From SMAG-U1939 sp035763125 (GTDB lineage: Bacteria; Chloroflexota; Ktedonobacteria; Ktedonobacterales; JADMIN01), in the NCBI GenBank assembly GCA_035763125.1, contig DASUBU010000239.1, forward strand, positions 1 through 9,032: a DNA stretch of 9,032 nucleotides, read 5' to 3'. A program made the translations under genes and the position numbers. The notes beneath the pieces were generated by a model that saw only the letters and a program-made list of their open reading frames with translations, was not told the DNA's origin and made no database searches. Positions 1 through 5,745 of this stretch are shown here, one piece after another; position 1 is the first letter of the stretch; every line of letters begins with the position of its first letter.

Positions 1-356
1 TGATAGTGGGCGCCGCGGTGGCCGCCCCACCAGCCCCAGCCGCTGAAGGCAGGAATCAGCCAGAACGTCCACCAGAGATGGCCGCCCGAGACCACTAGCA
101 GCGCGATGTAGGCGATGATGCCCAACGCGGGCGTGAAGTACATCGGCCACGGCATGTTAGGCGTAGAGGGTTGGGCCGGAGCGGCTGGTACGGTAGCCGG
201 AGCGGGCGTCTTGGGCTGCGCCGGCTGCCGCTGCAAATACGACTCGGCGAGCGCCTTATCCATGTCCGGCCCCAGCTCGCGGGCCGCTGCCAGCGTCGCC
301 AGCAGATCGTTCCGCTCGTCCTCTGGATCCCGCGGCATGGGGGTCTTGCCTGCCAT
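1..356 (-). CDS. Small uncharacterised two-helix membrane protein, C-terminally cut by window edge
   Basis: This is an open frame on the minus strand with no stop before the window edge; 118 codons are visible. The start ATG (354-356) is preceded by GAGGAGG in the minus-strand reading, about 8 bases upstream, which is a strong Shine-Dalgarno. The N-terminal part (about residues 8-45) is charged and probably helical, reading DPEDERNDLLATLAAARELG and then a DMDKALAESYLQR stretch. A Pro/Ala-rich linker follows (about 45-68), then two hydrophobic segments: about 73-90 (from YFTPALGII) and about 92-110, which is rich in Trp. The visible end is rich in Gly, Trp and His (GWGWWGGHRGAHY). I do not recognise a named family. 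The design, a soluble helical head, a flexible linker and a short two-helix membrane hairpin, resembles small 2TM proteins of unknown function common in Chloroflexota and Actinobacteria; that likeness is from memory. It is transcribed divergently from the acylase. The function is unknown. Confidence 0.75.
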   Translation of the reverse strand, partial: MAGKTPMPRDPEDERNDLLATLAAARELGPDMDKALAESYLQRQPAQPKTPAPATVPAAPAQPSTPNMPWPMYFTPALGIIAYIALLVVSGGHLWWTFWLIPAFSGWGWWGGHRGAHY

Positions 357-579
357 CTCAATCGCCTCCTCAGTCACTGTTCGCCTATCTATCAGCGGGT
401 GGCTGCTAACCTGGTCTCGCACTCTGGTATGGTGAGTCGCGGCGTCCCCTGCGAGATACCGTACTGCCTCCAGTCAGATTGCGCATCTGCCAAGAGACAC
501 ATATCCAATCTATGACTTCCGGCATCACCGTGCGCGAATTCTGGCATCGCCCTCCACCCGTGTGGGTCAAAAGCGGCGC

Positions 580-608
580 TTGCCCCCTGGCGGCTCTCCT
601 GTTAGACT
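580..608 (+). promoter_or_regulatory. Candidate sigma-70-type promoter for the acylase gene
   Basis: The sequence has TTGCCC (580-585), a 17-base spacer and TAGACT (603-608), with TG one base before the -10 hexamer (extended -10, 600-601). Each hexamer matches the consensus at 4 of 6 positions and the spacing is ideal. The expected start of transcription is near 615, giving a leader of about 125 bases before the acylase ATG at 742. This is inferred by eye only; a second, weaker possibility is the AT-rich patch at 682-711. Confidence 0.4.
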
Positions 609-697
609 GCGAGCGACCTGGGAGCGCTTGCTCACACCGCCGCGTGCCCACGTGCCTTCGACGGTCTATACGGGGGCATGGTTGAAAAGTTGTATCT

Positions 698-707
698 CGA
701 TATATCG
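698..707. promoter_or_regulatory. Perfect 10-bp palindrome, possible operator
   Basis: CGATATATCG is self-complementary and sits in an AT-rich patch 35 bases upstream of the acylase ATG, inside the predicted leader or next to a weak alternative promoter (TTGAAA at 682-687). A palindrome this short can occur by chance, so the role as a repressor site is speculative. Confidence 0.2.
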
Positions 708-731
708 TAACCCGCTGGTCGCTACAACCGT

Positions 732-737
732 GAGGTG
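732..737 (+). promoter_or_regulatory. Ribosome-binding site deciding the acylase start
   Basis: GAGGTG is complementary to the 3' end of 16S rRNA and ends 4 bases before the ATG at 742. The frame stays open upstream to a GTG at 562, but that start has no comparable site, and the 60 extra residues would place a hydrophilic, Arg/Pro-rich stretch ahead of what is clearly an N-terminal export signal. Confidence 0.65.
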
Positions 738-741
738 GTGC

Positions 742-3270
742 ATGCGCAAGTCGCTCGGCATTCTCGCCCGCGTGCTGCTGACTCTGGCCGTGGTGCTGCT
801 GGCGCTGGGCGCTGCCACGGCGGGGGCGGCAACGCTCCTGGTCGGGCGGACACTACCCCAGACCACCGGCACCCTCTCGCTACGCGGGCTCGAGCATCCG
901 GTCTCGGTGCTGCGCGACCGCTGGGGTGTGCCGCACATTACGGCCGTCAATCTTCACGATGTCGCCTTCGCGCAGGGTTATGTCACAGCACAGGACCGCC
1001 TCTTTCAGATGGAGTTCAACCGGCACGTAGCGGCTGGACGGCTGGCTGAGCTATTCGGCCCCGGCAGCGATAACAGCCTGATCGTCGCCGACGAGTTCCT
1101 GCGCACGCTCGGTCTCTACGATTCGGCGCGAGGCGAGCTCACCAATCTCGATCCTCAGGTGGCGGGCGAGCTGCAAGCGTACGCCGAGGGCGTCAATGCG
1201 TTTCTGGCCGACCATCGCAGCGCCCTGCCGCTGGAGTTCAGCATCCTCGGCGACGCTCCCGCCCCCTGGACACCGCTCGACACGCTGGCCTATGGGCGAG
1301 TAGTCGCCCTCTCGCTCGACAATACCTGGTACCTCAAGTACACCCGCGCGATGGTGCTCGCCAAGCTTGGTCCACAGGCGTCCGCCGCGCTCTTCCCGTC
1401 CTACCCAACCGAGAACCCAACCCTCTTCACGGCTGCTGGCAATCCCGCGCCGCTCTCCCAATCGTCCCGCGTGCCACCAGCCGTGCCGGTGACGCATCCG
1501 CTGGCGAGCGTGCCGGCGGCGGATCGTGCCGCCTTTGCCCGACTGACGCCCCAGCTCCTGCGCGGCGCTGAGGTGGTCCACGCGCTGCTCGGCGACATCA
1601 GCGACGCACTGGGCAGCAATGATTGGGTGGTGGATGGCACGAAGACCGTCACTGGCAAGCCGCTGCTCGCCAACGACCCGCACCTGGGCATCAGCATGCC
1701 GGCGATCTGGTACGAGGTGGGGTTGCGCGGCGGTGGCTTGGATGTGATCGGCTTCTCGTTCCCTGGCGTGCCGGGCGTGATTATCGGCCACAATCAGACC
1801 ATCGCCTGGGGTGTCACCAATGTCGGCGCCGACGACACCGACCTCTTTATGGAGCGCCTCGACCCGACGAATCACCCGGGCATGTATCTCTATCGTGGCA
1901 TGTGGCGTCCGCTCGACAGCCATACCGAGACACTCAAAGTGCGTGGCGGCGCTTCGGTCAGCTTCACTGTCAGCCGCACGCTGCACGGGCCGTTGCTCAA
2001 CTCGGTGGTAGATGACCTGAAGGGCTTCCAGCCGGTGGCGCTAGAGTGGACCGCGCTGCAACCAGGCTACAGCTTCGCCGGCTTCTTCGAGCTGGATCAG
2101 GCGACCGATTGGGCAGAGTTCAACAGCGCTGTAGACGACATCTCAATCAGCCAGAATTTCGTTTATGCCGATACGCAGGGCAACATCGGCTATCGTATGT
2201 CGGGATGGCTGCCGGTACGCGACGATGAGAATCACATCTTGCCAGTGTTCGGTGGCGATCCGCGCTTTGACTGGTCAGGCTATGTGCCGCAGGTCCTCAT
2301 GCCACGGCTCTTCAACCCGCCGACGCATGTGATCGCCACTGCCAACAACCAGATTGTCCCTGACGACGCGGCGATGTACGTCACGGCGTCGCCCGATCAG
2401 GGTTACCGCGCCCGGCGCATCGTGGATCTGCTGCTGGCGACACGGCTGCTCTCCGTCAACGATTTCGCCGCCATCCAGACCGATGTCTACACCATCCCTA
2501 GCGAGCGTCTGGTTCCCGCCTATACCAGCGCTGGCTCCGCCGCAGGCGGTGACGCGGCCGCCGCGGCGCGGCTGCTCTCTGGCTGGGACGGCCGCATGAC
2601 GACCGGCAGCGTTGCCGCGAGCGTCTACGAGGTCACCACGGGCGAATTGCTCCGCGAGATGATCGAGCCGGTGCTTGGCAAGCAGCTCTATGAAATCTAT
2701 CGAGACAACTATTCGATGAGTGGGCTGTACTCCGTCCTACTCGGGCAGGTCGCCAGCCCAGGAGCGCCGTTCTTCGCGGCTGGCACGCCGACCCAGGCTG
2801 CCGCCGCGCGCGACCGGCTGACCGCGCAGGCGATGGCCGCCGCCGTCGCCCAATTGCGCGCGCGCTTCGGCGCCGATACGGCGCGCTGGACCTGGGGCGC
2901 GCTCCACCAGGCGCACTTCGATCATCCCCTGGCATCGGTGCAGCCGCTCAATCGCATCTTCGGCCTGCCGGCGGCCCCCCGGTCCGGCGACGGCGTGACG
3001 GTCAATATCGGCGGCGACGGGCGGTTCTCGGCCGACCCGGCTACCTATGACCAGCGCTCGGTGCCCTCGATGCGCCAGATCATTGATCTGAGCGACTTCG
3101 ACCGTTCGCTGTGGGTGACGACCACCGGGGAATCCGGCCAGCCCTTCTCGCCGCACTACAGCGACCTGATCGCACTGTGGAACGCCGGCACGTATCAGGC
3201 GATGGCCTACTCGGCGACCGCCGAAACCAGGGCCGCGACCGACTACTTGCAGCTCAAGCCCGCCGGCTGA
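742..3270 (+). CDS. Penicillin acylase (penicillin amidase) family Ntn-hydrolase, exported or membrane-anchored
   Basis: This is an 842-residue precursor of the penicillin/cephalosporin/acyl-homoserine-lactone acylase family, which hydrolyses amide bonds in N-acylated compounds. Residues 7-34 form a hydrophobic signal peptide or signal anchor after MRKS, so the enzyme acts outside the cytoplasm. The alpha-chain region (about 45-240) has the family blocks DRWGVPHI, AFAQGYVTAQDRLFQME and AYAEGVNAFL. A spacer should be removed by self-cleavage before Ser292 in GSNDW; this Ser becomes the N-terminal nucleophile of the beta chain. Counting Ser292 as beta-1, His314 (NDPHL) is beta-23, Asp364 and Asp367 (ADDTDL) are beta-73 and beta-76, matching the calcium ligands of E. 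coli penicillin G acylase, and Asn536 (TANNQ) is beta-245, near the oxyanion-hole Asn241. An Arg-rich YRARRIVDLL block follows. All catalytic landmarks are intact. Length and layout are normal for the family. The substrate cannot be read from sequence; cephalosporin-, lactone- or amino-acid-acylase activity are all possible. It converges on marC with a 6-base gap. Confidence 0.9.
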   Translation: MRKSLGILARVLLTLAVVLLALGAATAGAATLLVGRTLPQTTGTLSLRGLEHPVSVLRDRWGVPHITAVNLHDVAFAQGYVTAQDRLFQMEFNRHVAAGRLAELFGPGSDNSLIVADEFLRTLGLYDSARGELTNLDPQVAGELQAYAEGVNAFLADHRSALPLEFSILGDAPAPWTPLDTLAYGRVVALSLDNTWYLKYTRAMVLAKLGPQASAALFPSYPTENPTLFTAAGNPAPLSQSSRVPPAVPVTHPLASVPAADRAAFARLTPQLLRGAEVVHALLGDISDALGSNDWVVDGTKTVTGKPLLANDPHLGISMPAIWYEVGLRGGGLDVIGFSFPGVPGVIIGHNQTIAWGVTNVGADDTDLFMERLDPTNHPGMYLYRGMWRPLDSHTETLKVRGGASVSFTVSRTLHGPLLNSVVDDLKGFQPVALEWTALQPGYSFAGFFELDQATDWAEFNSAVDDISISQNFVYADTQGNIGYRMSGWLPVRDDENHILPVFGGDPRFDWSGYVPQVLMPRLFNPPTHVIATANNQIVPDDAAMYVTASPDQGYRARRIVDLLLATRLLSVNDFAAIQTDVYTIPSERLVPAYTSAGSAAGGDAAAAARLLSGWDGRMTTGSVAASVYEVTTGELLREMIEPVLGKQLYEIYRDNYSMSGLYSVLLGQVASPGAPFFAAGTPTQAAAARDRLTAQAMAAAVAQLRARFGADTARWTWGALHQAHFDHPLASVQPLNRIFGLPAAPRSGDGVTVNIGGDGRFSADPATYDQRSVPSMRQIIDLSDFDRSLWVTTTGESGQPFSPHYSDLIALWNAGTYQAMAYSATAETRAATDYLQLKPAG

Positions 3271-3276
3271 TGGCGC

Positions 3277-3912
3277 TCAGCGCGGCTGGGCAAGAAACTC
3301 ACCCAGGCCGTTCAGAATGAACTGCACGGCCACCGCGGCGAGCAGCATGCCCAAGACGCGCGAAAGGACGAGGATGCCGGTGGTGCCGACAGCGCGCTGA
3401 ATGCTCAGCGCAACGCGCATCGCGATCCACGTGGCGACGAGCGTGAGCGCGGCAGCCAGCCCGATCGCGCCCAGCTCGAGCGGCTCGCCGCCAGCATTGC
3501 CCACCAGCAGGATGATCGTCGTCAGGGTGCCGGGGCCGGCGATCAGCGGGATGGCCAGCGGAAAGACGCTCACGTCGTCGCGCGACAGGGCGTCCTGCGC
3601 CTCGCGCGGGGTCTCGCGGGCGCCCGAGGGCCGGCCGAAGAGCATATCAATGGCCACCAGGAAGAGCAGCGCGCCACCGGCGATGCTGAAGGCGGGCGGT
3701 GTCACGCCGAGCGTGGCGATGATAAGCGGGCCGGCGACGGCGAAGATCACGATGACGATCGCGGCGATCAGCACCGCGCGCGTCACCACGCGCCGGCGCT
3801 CGTCCGGCTTCATCTCGGCGGTCAATGCCAGCACCACCGGCACTTGACCGATGGGGTCCACCACGGTGAAGAGGGCGACCAGCGCCTTGAGCAGGAACAG
3901 CATGGCCATCAT
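3277..3912 (-). CDS. MarC family integral membrane protein
   Basis: This is a 211-residue multi-pass inner-membrane protein of the MarC (UPF0056) family, whose molecular function is unresolved; the early link to multiple antibiotic resistance in E. coli is no longer supported. About six membrane segments are visible: roughly 5-28, 44-66, 73-92, 117-137, 146-167 and 180-202. The family's two related half-motifs are clear, VDPIGQVP at 18-25 and IPLIAGPGTLTT at 121-132, and FSIAGGALLFLVAIDMLFG (75-93) and SRVLGMLLAAVAVQFILNGL (184-203) are typical. The polar loop at about 93-115 contains several charged residues. The frame is open further upstream, to an ATG at 4047, but the 45 extra residues are not hydrophobic or family-like, and 211 residues is the usual family length. 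ATG codons at 3912, 3909 and 3901-3903 are all possible starts, and none has a good ribosome-binding site. It is convergent with the acylase and divergent from the importer operon. Confidence 0.88.
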   Translation of the reverse strand: MMAMLFLLKALVALFTVVDPIGQVPVVLALTAEMKPDERRRVVTRAVLIAAIVIVIFAVAGPLIIATLGVTPPAFSIAGGALLFLVAIDMLFGRPSGARETPREAQDALSRDDVSVFPLAIPLIAGPGTLTTIILLVGNAGGEPLELGAIGLAAALTLVATWIAMRVALSIQRAVGTTGILVLSRVLGMLLAAVAVQFILNGLGEFLAQPR

Positions 3913-3915
3913 CGT

Positions 3916-3921
3916 AGCATA
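3916..3921 (-). promoter_or_regulatory. Possible -10 element for a leaderless marC transcript
   Basis: In the minus-strand reading TATGCT ends 3 bases before the ATG at 3912-3910 and 6 bases before the ATG at 3909-3907. Transcription would then begin at or next to the start codon, which would fit the lack of a Shine-Dalgarno. There is no good -35 hexamer, so this is a weak call. Confidence 0.25.
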
Positions 3922-3965
3922 CCCGGCAGCGAACGTGTGGTGAGCAGCCGTGGGCGAGGGAGTGT

Positions 3966-3983
3966 TGCGGATTTGAAACCGCA
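3966..3983. promoter_or_regulatory. Inverted repeat next to the importer promoter, possible operator
   Basis: TGCGG (3966-3970) and CCGCA (3979-3983) are perfect inverted copies separated by 8 AT-rich bases that include TTT and AAA. The site ends 2 bases before the candidate -35 hexamer, where activators commonly bind. The role is inferred from position alone. Confidence 0.25.
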
Positions 3984-3985
3984 TC

Positions 3986-4014
3986 TTGCATAGCGGTGAG
4001 AGACCATGTAGAAT
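3986..4014 (+). promoter_or_regulatory. Candidate sigma-70-type promoter for the importer operon
   Basis: TTGCAT (3986-3991), a 17-base spacer and TAGAAT (4009-4014) form the best consensus-like promoter seen in the window; the -10 hexamer matches at 5 of 6 positions. Transcription would begin near 4021, leaving an unusually long leader of about 265 bases before the binding-protein ATG at 4289. Confidence 0.5.
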
Positions 4015-4187
4015 AGCGCCACCTATCATCGTCAGACTGCCCGCCATGCGGCCGAATGACTGCTCCGCGTTGGCTCTGCTCCATTGTGCTGGTCCGCGAA
4101 GACAACGCCGCCGGCCACGTGTGAGTTTTGCACAGGAGCCGACGTATAGGAACTGAGCTCATGCGTAGCTCTGTGCCAGAAGTGCGG

Positions 4188-4213
4188 GCGAGCGCGGGCA
4201 TGGGTGCGCTCGT
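4188..4213 (+). promoter_or_regulatory. Stem-loop 1 in the predicted leader of the binding-protein gene
   Basis: CGAGCGC (4189-4195) pairs perfectly with GCGCTCG (4206-4212), extended by one G-U pair, around a 10-base loop. No T-run follows, so it is not a classic terminator. It may be an RNA structure in the leader or chance pairing in GC-rich sequence. Confidence 0.3.
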
Positions 4214-4231
4214 GCGGGCAGTCTGCCGTGA

Positions 4232-4253
4232 CAGTGGACCATGGGTCCAACTG
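4232..4253 (+). promoter_or_regulatory. Stem-loop 2 in the predicted leader of the binding-protein gene
   Basis: CAGTGGACC pairs with GGTCCAACTG around an ATG loop, with one bulged A on the right arm; the inner TGGACC/GGTCCA core is perfect. The structure ends 19 bases before the ribosome-binding site at 4273. It could influence translation or be a protein-binding site. Confidence 0.3.
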
Positions 4254-4288
4254 GGTGAGTCATCATTTCGTTAGGAGCGGAGAACCGT

Positions 4289-5569
4289 ATGCAGCACCGA
4301 CGACTGTTGCACGTCTTCCCAGCCTTGGTCGCGATTGGCGCGCTGGTGGCATTCGGCCTCGCCGGGTGCGGCGGCGGCGGTCAGACCACCAACAAGGCGC
4401 TCAAGATCGGCACCGATTTCCCGGTCTCAGGCACGGACGCCGCGGCGACCCTGCCCGCCGAGTACGGCGTGAACATGGCTGTTGAGCAGAACAAAGATCT
4501 GGGCAGCGGCTACACCCTCAGCGTCGTCAACAAGAACGACGAAGGGCAGAGCGGCGCGGACCCGACTATCGGTGCCTCCAACATCAACCAGTTGATCGCC
4601 GACTCATCGGTGATGGCGGCCGTGGGGCCGTTCAACAGCTCGGTAGCCGTGGCAGAGATCCCGATCGCCAACCGCAACGGCTTTGTACTGATCAGTCCGA
4701 CGAACACCAACCCCGGCCTGACGATTCGTCAGTACGCAGCCGCCAGTGGCATCCAGTTCGATCAGCTCCATCCGGCCGGCAAGCCAGAGTCGTACTTCCG
4801 CGTCTGCGCCAATGACGTGGCGCAGGGCAAGGTGGACGCCCAGCTCGCCTTCAATCCGGCCCCGCAGGGTGTGGGCGCCAAGACAGCCTTCGTCGTAGAC
4901 GACAACACCACGTACGGCAAGGGCCTGGCCGACTTCTTCACGCAGAGCTTCACGCAGCTCGGCGGCACGGTTGTCACGAATGGCCGCGCCTCCATCTCGC
5001 CGCAGCAGGTCAGCACCTTCCCGCAGCTTGCCACCACCATCAAGAACGCCAACCCCGACGTGGTCTTCTACGGCGGCGTGACGTCGCAGGGCGGCGGCGC
5101 GCTGAAGAAGGACCTCGTCGCGATCGGCTACACCAAGCCGATGGTCGGCGGCGATGGTATCGCTTCTGACCCGGCCTGGATTACCACCGCCGGCGCGGCT
5201 GCCGCTCAGAACACCTACGGCACGGTCGCGGCCCCCGATCCCTCGGCCCTCACCTCGGCCGCGGCGACCAAGTTCAAGAGCGACTACACCGCCTACGTGC
5301 AGGGCAAGCCGAACAACGATCTGCTGCCCTATAGCGCCCAGGCCTACGACGCCGCGATGATCGAGATCACGGCGATCAAGAACCTGATCAAAGACAACAA
5401 GCCCGTGACGCGCGCGGCCGTGCGCGACCAGGTCGCCAGCATTCAGTATGATGGCGTTACCGGCCACATCTCGTTCGATGAAAACGGCGACAACAAGAGC
5501 TCGCTGTTCAGCGTCTACGTTGTGGATCAAACGAGCAAGTGGGTCTTCCAGCAGGAAGTCAACGCCTAG
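4289..5569 (+). CDS. Branched-chain/hydrophobic amino acid ABC transporter, substrate-binding lipoprotein (LivJ/LivK family)
   Basis: This 426-residue extracytoplasmic receptor captures an amino acid-like ligand for the LivHMGF importer encoded downstream. The ATG at 4289 is preceded by AGGAGCGGAG (4273-4282). The N terminus is a lipoprotein signal: basic MQHRR, a hydrophobic core at 9-24 and lipobox LAGC with Cys27 as the lipid-modified residue, then a Gly-rich linker. The Peripla_BP_6 type I fold starts at about residue 38 (LKIGTDFPVSG). Recognisable blocks are GPFNSSVA (113-120), SPTNTNPGLT (136-145), YFRVCANDVAQG (169-180), YGKG (209-212), YGGVTSQGGG (261-270), GGDG (287-290), YSAQAYDA (348-355) and FDENGD (396-401). 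Against E. coli LivJ as I remember it, Ser117, Thr140 and Asp289 occupy the positions of Ser79, Thr102 and Glu226 that hold the ligand backbone, while Tyr202 is replaced by Val264. An amino acid ligand is likely; leucine, isoleucine or valine specificity is not certain. It is the first gene of the operon. Confidence 0.93.
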   Translation: MQHRRLLHVFPALVAIGALVAFGLAGCGGGGQTTNKALKIGTDFPVSGTDAAATLPAEYGVNMAVEQNKDLGSGYTLSVVNKNDEGQSGADPTIGASNINQLIADSSVMAAVGPFNSSVAVAEIPIANRNGFVLISPTNTNPGLTIRQYAAASGIQFDQLHPAGKPESYFRVCANDVAQGKVDAQLAFNPAPQGVGAKTAFVVDDNTTYGKGLADFFTQSFTQLGGTVVTNGRASISPQQVSTFPQLATTIKNANPDVVFYGGVTSQGGGALKKDLVAIGYTKPMVGGDGIASDPAWITTAGAAAAQNTYGTVAAPDPSALTSAAATKFKSDYTAYVQGKPNNDLLPYSAQAYDAAMIEITAIKNLIKDNKPVTRAAVRDQVASIQYDGVTGHISFDENGDNKSSLFSVYVVDQTSKWVFQQEVNA

Positions 5570-5601
5570 CATGATGCGCTAGGAGACGTGGATCTTCCAA
5601 C

Positions 5602-5634
5602 GCGGAGCAGGCTTCGGCATGGAGCCTGCTCCGC
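5602..5634 (+). terminator. Strong intercistronic hairpin after the binding-protein gene (partial terminator or mRNA stabiliser)
   Basis: A perfect 12-bp inverted repeat (5602-5613 with 5623-5634) encloses a 9-base loop, beginning 33 bases after the binding-protein stop codon. The following bases (CTTGTATCCTG) are only mildly T-rich, so termination is probably partial. Such a hairpin between a receptor gene and its permease genes commonly raises receptor output by stopping some transcripts or protecting the upstream mRNA from 3' decay. Confidence 0.6.
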
Positions 5635-5665
5635 CTTGTATCCTGTAGTATTCTATGTGACAACA

Positions 5666-5686
5666 CGGCTGCATTCTCGCCAGCCG
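5666..5686 (+). other. Second, weaker hairpin in the same gap
   Basis: CGGCTG (5666-5671) pairs perfectly with CAGCCG (5681-5686) around a 9-base loop. It lies 31 bases after the stronger hairpin and 59 bases before livH. No T-run follows. It may add to the processing or stability signal, or be chance. Confidence 0.3.
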
Positions 5687-5745
5687 CGCACTCTAGATTC
5701 CGCTGCCTCTGTCGGCGTTGTCTTGTAGGGAAGGGAACGCGTGAT

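Larger units (their letters stand above)
357..741. other. Divergent intergenic region, no gene seen
   Basis: This 385-base gap separates the small membrane protein gene (reading left) from the acylase gene (reading right). No tRNA, repeat array or credible small gene is visible. Reading frames that cross it lack a ribosome-binding site and family-like sequence. It should hold the promoters of both flanking genes. The clearest plus-strand candidate is at 580-608. An AT-rich patch at about 682-711, unusual against the GC-rich background, contains the perfect 10-bp palindrome CGATATATCG (698-707). A short inverted repeat, CAGAT-5-ATCTG, lies at 475-489 and could be a protein-binding site. I could not identify a convincing minus-strand promoter. 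Confidence 0.6.
3913..4288. other. Divergent intergenic region between marC and the importer operon
   Basis: This 376-base gap holds no recognisable gene or tRNA. It contains a good plus-strand promoter candidate (3986-4014), an inverted repeat just upstream of it (3966-3983), a possible minus-strand -10 element for marC (3916-3921), two stem-loops in the predicted leader of the binding-protein gene (4188-4213 and 4232-4253), and the ribosome-binding site of that gene (4273-4282). Short frames reading through it on either strand lack family-like sequence. Confidence 0.65.

Noticed and set aside
95..361. Minus-strand frame of 88 codons at the left edge
   Set aside because: It is rich in Arg, Pro and Ser, as out-of-frame GC-rich DNA tends to be. 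The frame starting at 356 has a strong ribosome-binding site and a sensible membrane protein, so that one is real.
1051..1986. Long minus-strand frame of 311 codons inside the acylase gene
   Set aside because: It lies antisense to the catalytic core of a clear acylase, has His/Arg/Glu-rich composition typical of antisense GC-rich frames and shows no family motif.
3401..3847. Plus-strand frame of 148 codons opposite marC
   Set aside because: It is rich in Ser, Ala and Thr, has no ribosome-binding site and is antisense to conserved MarC motifs.
3913..4047. Upstream extension of marC to the ATG at 4047
   Set aside because: The extra 45 residues are not membrane-like, exceed the usual family length of about 210 residues, and overlap the importer promoter candidate.
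4128..4150. TTGCAC followed by TATAGG as a second promoter for the importer operon
   Set aside because: The spacer is only 11 bases, too short for a sigma-70 promoter.
4604..5572. Long minus-strand frame of 322 codons inside the binding-protein gene
   Set aside because: It is a shadow of the receptor coding sequence; its composition is dominated by Arg, Gly, Val and Asp with no recognisable domain.
5636..5663. A separate promoter for livH after the hairpin, starting from TTGTAT
   Set aside because: No -10-like hexamer lies 16-18 bases downstream, so read-through from the upstream promoter is a simpler explanation.
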